This document shows positions 60,073 through 64,000 of a stretch of 64,000 nt of DNA, piece by piece. Position numbers and translations under genes: made by a program. The DNA is from Bradyrhizobium sp. 132 (lineage in GTDB: Bacteria; Pseudomonadota; Alphaproteobacteria; Rhizobiales; Xanthobacteraceae), in the NCBI RefSeq assembly GCF_023074185.1, contig NZ_JADPKY010000030.1, positions 168,244 to 232,243 on the forward strand, given 5' to 3'. The notes under the pieces were generated by a model. The model was not told where the DNA came from and searched no databases. It worked only from the letters and a program-made list of their open reading frames with translations. Positions within the stretch are counted from its first letter, which is position 1; the number at the start of each line of letters is the position of its first letter.

Positions 60073-60174
60073 ATGCACAATAGTTTGAGAGTTCTGTTTG
60101 CAATCGTCACTACCGGCGCCGTGGCGCTGTCGGCCTTTCTTGCCATTCGGTTCCTCGTCGGTTTCAGTGGCTGA
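60073..60174 (+). CDS. Possible small membrane protein of 33 residues
   Basis: ATG 60073 opens a 33-codon frame, MHNSLRVLFAIVTTGAVALS then a second hydrophobic half ending LVGFSG. Nearly all of it is one hydrophobic helix with a few polar ends. It is 69 bases after the transglycosylase stop and has only a weak GAGA upstream. It may be a small membrane protein, but the evidence is only composition and frame. Confidence 0.4.
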   Translation: MHNSLRVLFAIVTTGAVALSAFLAIRFLVGFSG

Positions 60175-60216
60175 ACCCAATGGCGCAGCCGGCACCATTT
60201 TGTGCTGCGCTTGCGT

Positions 60217-61032
60217 CTAGAGCCGTTCGCTGAGAGCAAGCTTGTAACCGATGCCGGTGACGGTGGTGATGACAGGCGTGCCGCTGCCGACGAGCTTGCG
60301 GCGCAGCCTCGCCACCAGGGCATCGACGGTGCGGATGTCGACCTCGGCCTGGCGGTTGCTGACGACCTCGATCAGATAGTCGCGGCTGAGCGGCCTGCCG
60401 TCGGCACCGACGAGCGCCGCGAGCAGGTCGAATTCGGCGCGCGTCAGCGCCACCGGCTTGCCGTCGCTGCCGAGCAGCTCGCGCCGTGTCAGGTCGATGA
60501 TCAAGTCGCCGAAGGCGATCGAATTGTGGTTGCGCGCCGCCTTACGGTCGATCGAGCGCCGCCGCAGCACACTGCGTGCGCGCGCGAGCAGGTCTCGCAA
60601 ATTGATCGGCTTGGTGACGTAATGGTCGCCCGCGATCTCGAGGCCGAGGATACGATCGACGTCGGTGTCGCGGCGCGTCACGAAGATGATGCCCGCGTTG
60701 CTGGTCGCCTGGATTTCCTTGGCGAGATCGAAGCCGTCGCCATCAGGCAATTGCACGTCGAGGAAGACGAGATCGGTCCGCGCCCGCAGCGCCTGGCGGC
60801 ACTCCGCGCAGGAGCCGGCGCCGACGACGTCAAAATTGTTCTCGCTGAAATAGCCGACCAGCATCGTCCGCGTCACCGGATCGTCTTCGACGACGATCAG
60901 CCGCTCGCGGCCACCGGGACGCAATTCCCGAAGTGCGGAATCAGCCACGATCTTGGATGTCCTGTGTGCTTGCGAATCGACCTGGAAGCTCAGGTCGCCG
61001 GGCGATGCGCCGTCCTGTGAACGTACATTCAC
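60217..61032 (-). CDS. OmpR-family response regulator without a neighbouring kinase
   Basis: About 271 residues. The receiver domain has the phosphorylated Asp in TDLVFLDVQLPDGDGFDLAKEI and the conserved Lys in YVTKPINLRDLL. The winged-helix effector domain follows, with LTRAEFDLLAALVGADGRPLSRDYLIEVV and the C-terminal wing VDALVARLRRKL. Start is the GTG 61032 or a later GTG; the true N-terminus is uncertain since about 35 residues precede the receiver. No histidine kinase is in the window, so its partner lies elsewhere. Confidence 0.88.
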   Translation of the reverse strand: MNVRSQDGASPGDLSFQVDSQAHRTSKIVADSALRELRPGGRERLIVVEDDPVTRTMLVGYFSENNFDVVGAGSCAECRQALRARTDLVFLDVQLPDGDGFDLAKEIQATSNAGIIFVTRRDTDVDRILGLEIAGDHYVTKPINLRDLLARARSVLRRRSIDRKAARNHNSIAFGDLIIDLTRRELLGSDGKPVALTRAEFDLLAALVGADGRPLSRDYLIEVVSNRQAEVDIRTVDALVARLRRKLVGSGTPVITTVTGIGYKLALSERL

Positions 61033-61297
61033 GTGTTGTTCGAGCCCCCATTGCCGCCGGAATACTAGGCGTGTTGTGACGCCCAAACAATATTGGTCAC
61101 GATCTTGACGCATGAAGTATGAATTGGCCCACAATTCCCATCCCGCGCATCATGTGCGGGATGCCGCAGGTACAAGCGGCAGTTGTGCGGGACCTTGGCG
61201 CTGAGCGTCTCTCTCCCCGGCGGCCGGCTGCAGCTTGCCCCGCCAACAGCTTCAAATCTACTGTACGCTCCGAAAGTCTGCACCTGGAGTAGATGCC

Positions 61298-62146
61298 ATG
61301 GAAGTCATCCTGCTCGGCACCGGCGGCCCGCGTCCCGACCCGCGCCGCATGGCGACGACCACGCTGATCAGGCTCGGTGAGGAAAACATCCTGATCGATG
61401 CAGGCCGCGGCGTCATGGTGCAGCTCAGCAAGGCCGGTGTGCCGCTTGGCTCCATCAACACGGTCTTTCTCACCCATCACCATTTCGACCACATCGGCGA
61501 CCTCTACGATGTGATGCTCAATTCATGGATGCATGGGCGCAAGGACGATTTGCGCATCTATGGGCCGCCGGATACCGAACGGCTCGTCGATACGCTGGTC
61601 ACGCAGGTCTACGACAAGGACATCACCTGGCGCGATCAGGGCGAGCCGAGCTTCGGCGGCTGGAAACCGGTCGTCGCGAGGGACATTATACCGGGCCCCG
61701 TTCTCGATACTGGTCGCTGGAAGATCAGCGCCGAGCTCGTCTCGCATGGCGACGGCCTCGACATGCCGCCCGCCTTCCTCGCACGCTGGATGTGTCTCGG
61801 CTACCGGTTCGAGGCCGAGGGCAAGATCATTGCGATTTCTGGCGACACGGTGCCTTGCCCCGGTCTCGAGCGGTTGGCAGAGGGAGCCGACCTGCTGGTC
61901 CAGTGCTGCTTTCTCGCAACGCCGGAGATCAACAACGAGCACTTGCGCCGGCTTGCGAAATTCACCATCGCCTGCGGGGATACGGTCGGCAAGGTCGCGG
62001 CCAAGGCCGGCGTCAAGAAGCTCGCGCTGACCCATCACCGGCCGCGCACCGACGATTCCATGTTGAACGCACTGCTCGCGGACGTAAGGCGGGACTACGC
62101 AGGTCCCATCGTGCTCGGCGAGGACCTCACGCGGATCGAGATCTAA
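61298..62146 (+). CDS. MBL-fold metallo-hydrolase, RNase Z-like
   Basis: A 282-residue metallo-beta-lactamase-fold hydrolase. The zinc-binding motif THHHFDHIGD lies around residue 60, preceded by LIDAGRGVMVQLSKAG. Further blocks are ISGDTVPCPGLERLAEGADLLVQCC and LALTHHRPR (third zinc ligand). The order resembles RNase Z/ElaC-like hydrolases, but no exosite is evident, so it could be a phosphodiesterase or arylsulfatase-like enzyme. ATG 61298 follows GGAG by nine bases. Confidence 0.87.
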   Translation: MEVILLGTGGPRPDPRRMATTTLIRLGEENILIDAGRGVMVQLSKAGVPLGSINTVFLTHHHFDHIGDLYDVMLNSWMHGRKDDLRIYGPPDTERLVDTLVTQVYDKDITWRDQGEPSFGGWKPVVARDIIPGPVLDTGRWKISAELVSHGDGLDMPPAFLARWMCLGYRFEAEGKIIAISGDTVPCPGLERLAEGADLLVQCCFLATPEINNEHLRRLAKFTIACGDTVGKVAAKAGVKKLALTHHRPRTDDSMLNALLADVRRDYAGPIVLGEDLTRIEI

Positions 62147-62193
62147 GGGCTGTCGTCAACCCGCAGCGGGATACGCGCGGAGGCCACCCGACT

Positions 62194-63084
62194 TCAGGAC
62201 GATCCGACGTCGATCCGGAATGACAATTGCTCTTCTGCGCCGGCTGCGATGTGCATCAGGCCCGGCTTGTCAGTGAATTCGCCATCGAAGCCGGCGGGAG
62301 TGGCATAGCCGCGCCAGGGCTCGATGCAGAGGAATGGCGCGCCCGATGGCTTCGACCAGACGCCAAGCTCGCGAAAGCCGCGCCACGACATTTTCAGCCA
62401 AGGCCCGCTGGACGCGGCCTGCCCCGCGGCATAGCCGACCGAATTGCTCGCGATCCGGTCAAAGATGATTGCATCGTCGACGAACAGGGATTCGGACAAA
62501 GGCAACACAGTGCCGCTGACGGGACTTGGCTCCGTCGCCGGGCGCAGCAAGCCGCCGTCGAGACGGCGGACGGGAGATGGTTCTGCGCTCGCGAAGCTCA
62601 GCGCGTAGCTCTCCTTCGCCGCTCCCGGCTGAAGCGGCCAGTTGAACGCGGGATGGCCACCGAGCGAGGCCGGCAATGTCTCCTTGCCGGTGTTGGCGAT
62701 CGTAAGTGAAAGATCGAGACCGGATTCATCGAGCGTATAGGTTGCCGTCAGGCGGAACGCGAAGGGATAAAGCGCGCGCGTCGTCTCGCTGTCTTCGAGC
62801 ACCAGGACACAGCGACTTTCACCACGTTCCGCCCACGCAAAGCGGCTGTCGCGGGCGAAGCCGTGCTGGGTCATCCGGTACGTCCTGCCCCGATGCCGCA
62901 ATTCGTCATTGGCGAGACGCCCGACGATCGGAAACAGCAGCGGCGCATGGCGCGGCCAGGCCGGCGCCGCCTGCCAGACGAACTCGACGCCAGCATCGCT
63001 CGTCAGCGAACACATCTCGGCGCCTTGCGCCTTGATGGTCGCGGTGAGGCGGCGGCTGCGGAGGGAGTAAAAGCCTGCGTTCAT
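62194..63084 (-). CDS. Aldose 1-epimerase-family protein
   Basis: A 296-residue member of the galactose mutarotase-like fold. The family stretches are APLLFPIVGRLANDELRHRGRTYRMTQHGFARDS, LPASLGGHPAFNWPL (catalytic His region) and FLCIEPWRGYATPAGF (catalytic Glu). It probably equilibrates anomers of an aldose or handles a sugar phosphate; the precise sugar cannot be told. ATG 63084; an upstream in-frame ATG would add unrelated residues. Convergent with the MBL hydrolase. Confidence 0.87.
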   Translation of the reverse strand: MNAGFYSLRSRRLTATIKAQGAEMCSLTSDAGVEFVWQAAPAWPRHAPLLFPIVGRLANDELRHRGRTYRMTQHGFARDSRFAWAERGESRCVLVLEDSETTRALYPFAFRLTATYTLDESGLDLSLTIANTGKETLPASLGGHPAFNWPLQPGAAKESYALSFASAEPSPVRRLDGGLLRPATEPSPVSGTVLPLSESLFVDDAIIFDRIASNSVGYAAGQAASSGPWLKMSWRGFRELGVWSKPSGAPFLCIEPWRGYATPAGFDGEFTDKPGLMHIAAGAEEQLSFRIDVGSS

Positions 63085-63720
63085 GATCAGCCTTAACCAG
63101 ATGGATTGATGGCGGTGTCTTTTGTACAACTTTGTAATCGTAGGGAAAATTGGCTTTGTTCTGCGCGGGTGGCGATTTACACCACTTAAAGGTGTATATT
63201 AGACAGGACGCTCTCTTTCAGTCTGGCGGTACTCATGACCAGCCGATGTCTGCTCTTTGGGGTATAGCGGAAATGTGCCCACGGCACCGGAATTTCGCCT
63301 TGTATGTGACCTTGAGCGGACGTCTCGATCGTTTTGGATATCAAGATGAACAGCCGCCAGAAATAGTCCGGCCACTAAGGAACAATCTAAACTTGTACAA
63401 CCAAGAGGTTGCCGACGACTAAGTGCGCACGCGATAACCAAAGTATCGGCGCATTCGGGGAAGGAATGCAAACAATACTGCGGCCACGGATCTCTACTGT
63501 TGTTGAAGGGCAGATCTTCCCGGCCATACTTTTGCGCCTTTCCGCCGATGCGTTTTAAATGAGTATTGATTGGCGTTCAAATTTGCCCTGCCCCTCGGGA
63601 CGACGCGCCTTTTGCGGCCGTGCTCGCCTCGTCGGAGCTACGGGATTGCGGAGCGACCGGGCGAGCTCACGCTGCGCCTTGTCGTCCGACGCCGAGGATC
63701 AGGTGCAGCCGCCAAAAGCT
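63085..63720. other. 636-bp region with no gene
   Basis: Less GC-rich than its surroundings. Short open frames exist on both strands (for example 63150-63422) but show no family pattern or ribosome site. It contains the inverted repeat TACACC-ACTTAAA-GGTGTA at 63178-63196, about 95 bases before the epimerase ATG. A degenerate match to dispersed Bradyrhizobium intergenic repeats lies near 63248-63276. Confidence 0.45.
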
Positions 63721-64000
63721 CTATGCAAGAAGGAAATCGTGCGACGTGAGTGCGACTTGGCTATGCACAATGACGTCGTTGCCAGGACTGAACGTGATCG
63801 TGCTTTCGTGAGTTGTTGGATCGAAAGCAGAGATGCTGAGCTGACTGAGATTTGTGATGCCCAAGGCGCTCACATCAATGTGGTCGGTCCCCGAATTTGA
63901 TCCTGCCACACCTTGTGCGCCCTGACCAAAATCCTCGATCCTGTCGTGACCGCTGTTGAAATTGAAACGGAACGTGTCGTTGCCGCCTCGCGCTTTGCCA
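63721..64000 (-). CDS. RTX-type (haemolysin-like Ca-binding) secreted protein, C-terminal part
   Basis: Partial frame from the right edge to a TAG at 63721-63723; about 92 residues are visible. GGNDTFRFNFNSGHDRIEDF is the last of the glycine/aspartate-rich calcium-binding repeats, followed by the usual type I secretion C-terminal region (DHIDVSALGITNLSQLSISA) and the terminal DFLLA, an Asp plus four hydrophobic residues, the pattern of type I-secreted RTX proteins. The rest of the protein and its exporter lie beyond 64000, so its activity cannot be given. Confidence 0.85.
   Translation of the reverse strand, partial: GKARGGNDTFRFNFNSGHDRIEDFGQGAQGVAGSNSGTDHIDVSALGITNLSQLSISAFDPTTHESTITFSPGNDVIVHSQVALTSHDFLLA

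Noticed and set aside
63150..63422. Small plus-strand frame in the right-hand gap
   Set aside because: No ribosome site, no family resemblance, overlaps repeat-like sequence.

Overview
The window is GC-rich, densely packed alphaproteobacterial chromosome. The gene families, the palindromic intergenic repeats and the sigma-EcfG-type promoters all resemble Bradyrhizobium or a close relative in the Nitrobacteraceae. That assignment is inference from family resemblance; no rRNA or other marker gene is present. I saw no rRNA, tRNA, CRISPR array, phage or transposase gene.

Layout. (1) 1-9.1 kb: a rhizobial-type glycerol uptake and oxidation locus on the minus strand (glpD, two ABC ATPases, two permeases, cut by the left edge). 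Its likely DeoR-type regulator is separated from glpD by a Phd/VapC toxin-antitoxin pair and a divergent tetR/GST pair. (2) 9.2-17.2 kb: small proteins, then a minus-strand fatty-acid beta-oxidation operon fadE-fadI-fadJ-thioesterase and a flavin reductase. (3) 17.3-22.4 kb: an RND efflux operon (lipoprotein adaptor, pump, TetR). (4) 22.5-26.8 kb: a MazE/MazF-like pair, an MFS transporter, a DUF2809-like membrane protein and a YcaQ-like glycosylase. (5) 26.5-34.2 kb: envelope genes (Met-rich secreted protein, OmpA-like, PMT-type glycosyltransferase, FecR-domain protein with a beta-barrel partner), two VOC proteins, a cupin, CsbD and an FKBP. (6) 34.2-40 kb: a Tat-exported PaoABC-type aldehyde oxidoreductase and a gamma-glutamyltransferase-like enzyme. 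(7) 40-46 kb: trhO, slyX, a diguanylate cyclase, a small stress protein, hemE and hemC. (8) 46-56 kb: TetR/GMC oxidoreductase, MarR/flavin monooxygenase, a GGDEF-EAL protein and a Rieske oxygenase/GntR/reductase operon resembling vanA-R-B. (9) 56-64 kb: pgm, an alpha/beta hydrolase, a lytic transglycosylase, an orphan response regulator, an MBL hydrolase, an aldose epimerase-like protein and the C-terminus of an RTX-type secreted protein at the right edge.

The main non-obvious signals are regulatory. Three perfect GGAAC-N16-CGTT promoters precede csbD and two orphan small proteins, which suggests a general-stress regulon. Clear palindromic operators sit at most of the regulator/target pairs. 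Two 5'-leader hairpins bury the Shine-Dalgarno sequence. The two glycerol ATPases carry complementary motif losses that predict one working and one degenerate ATP site.
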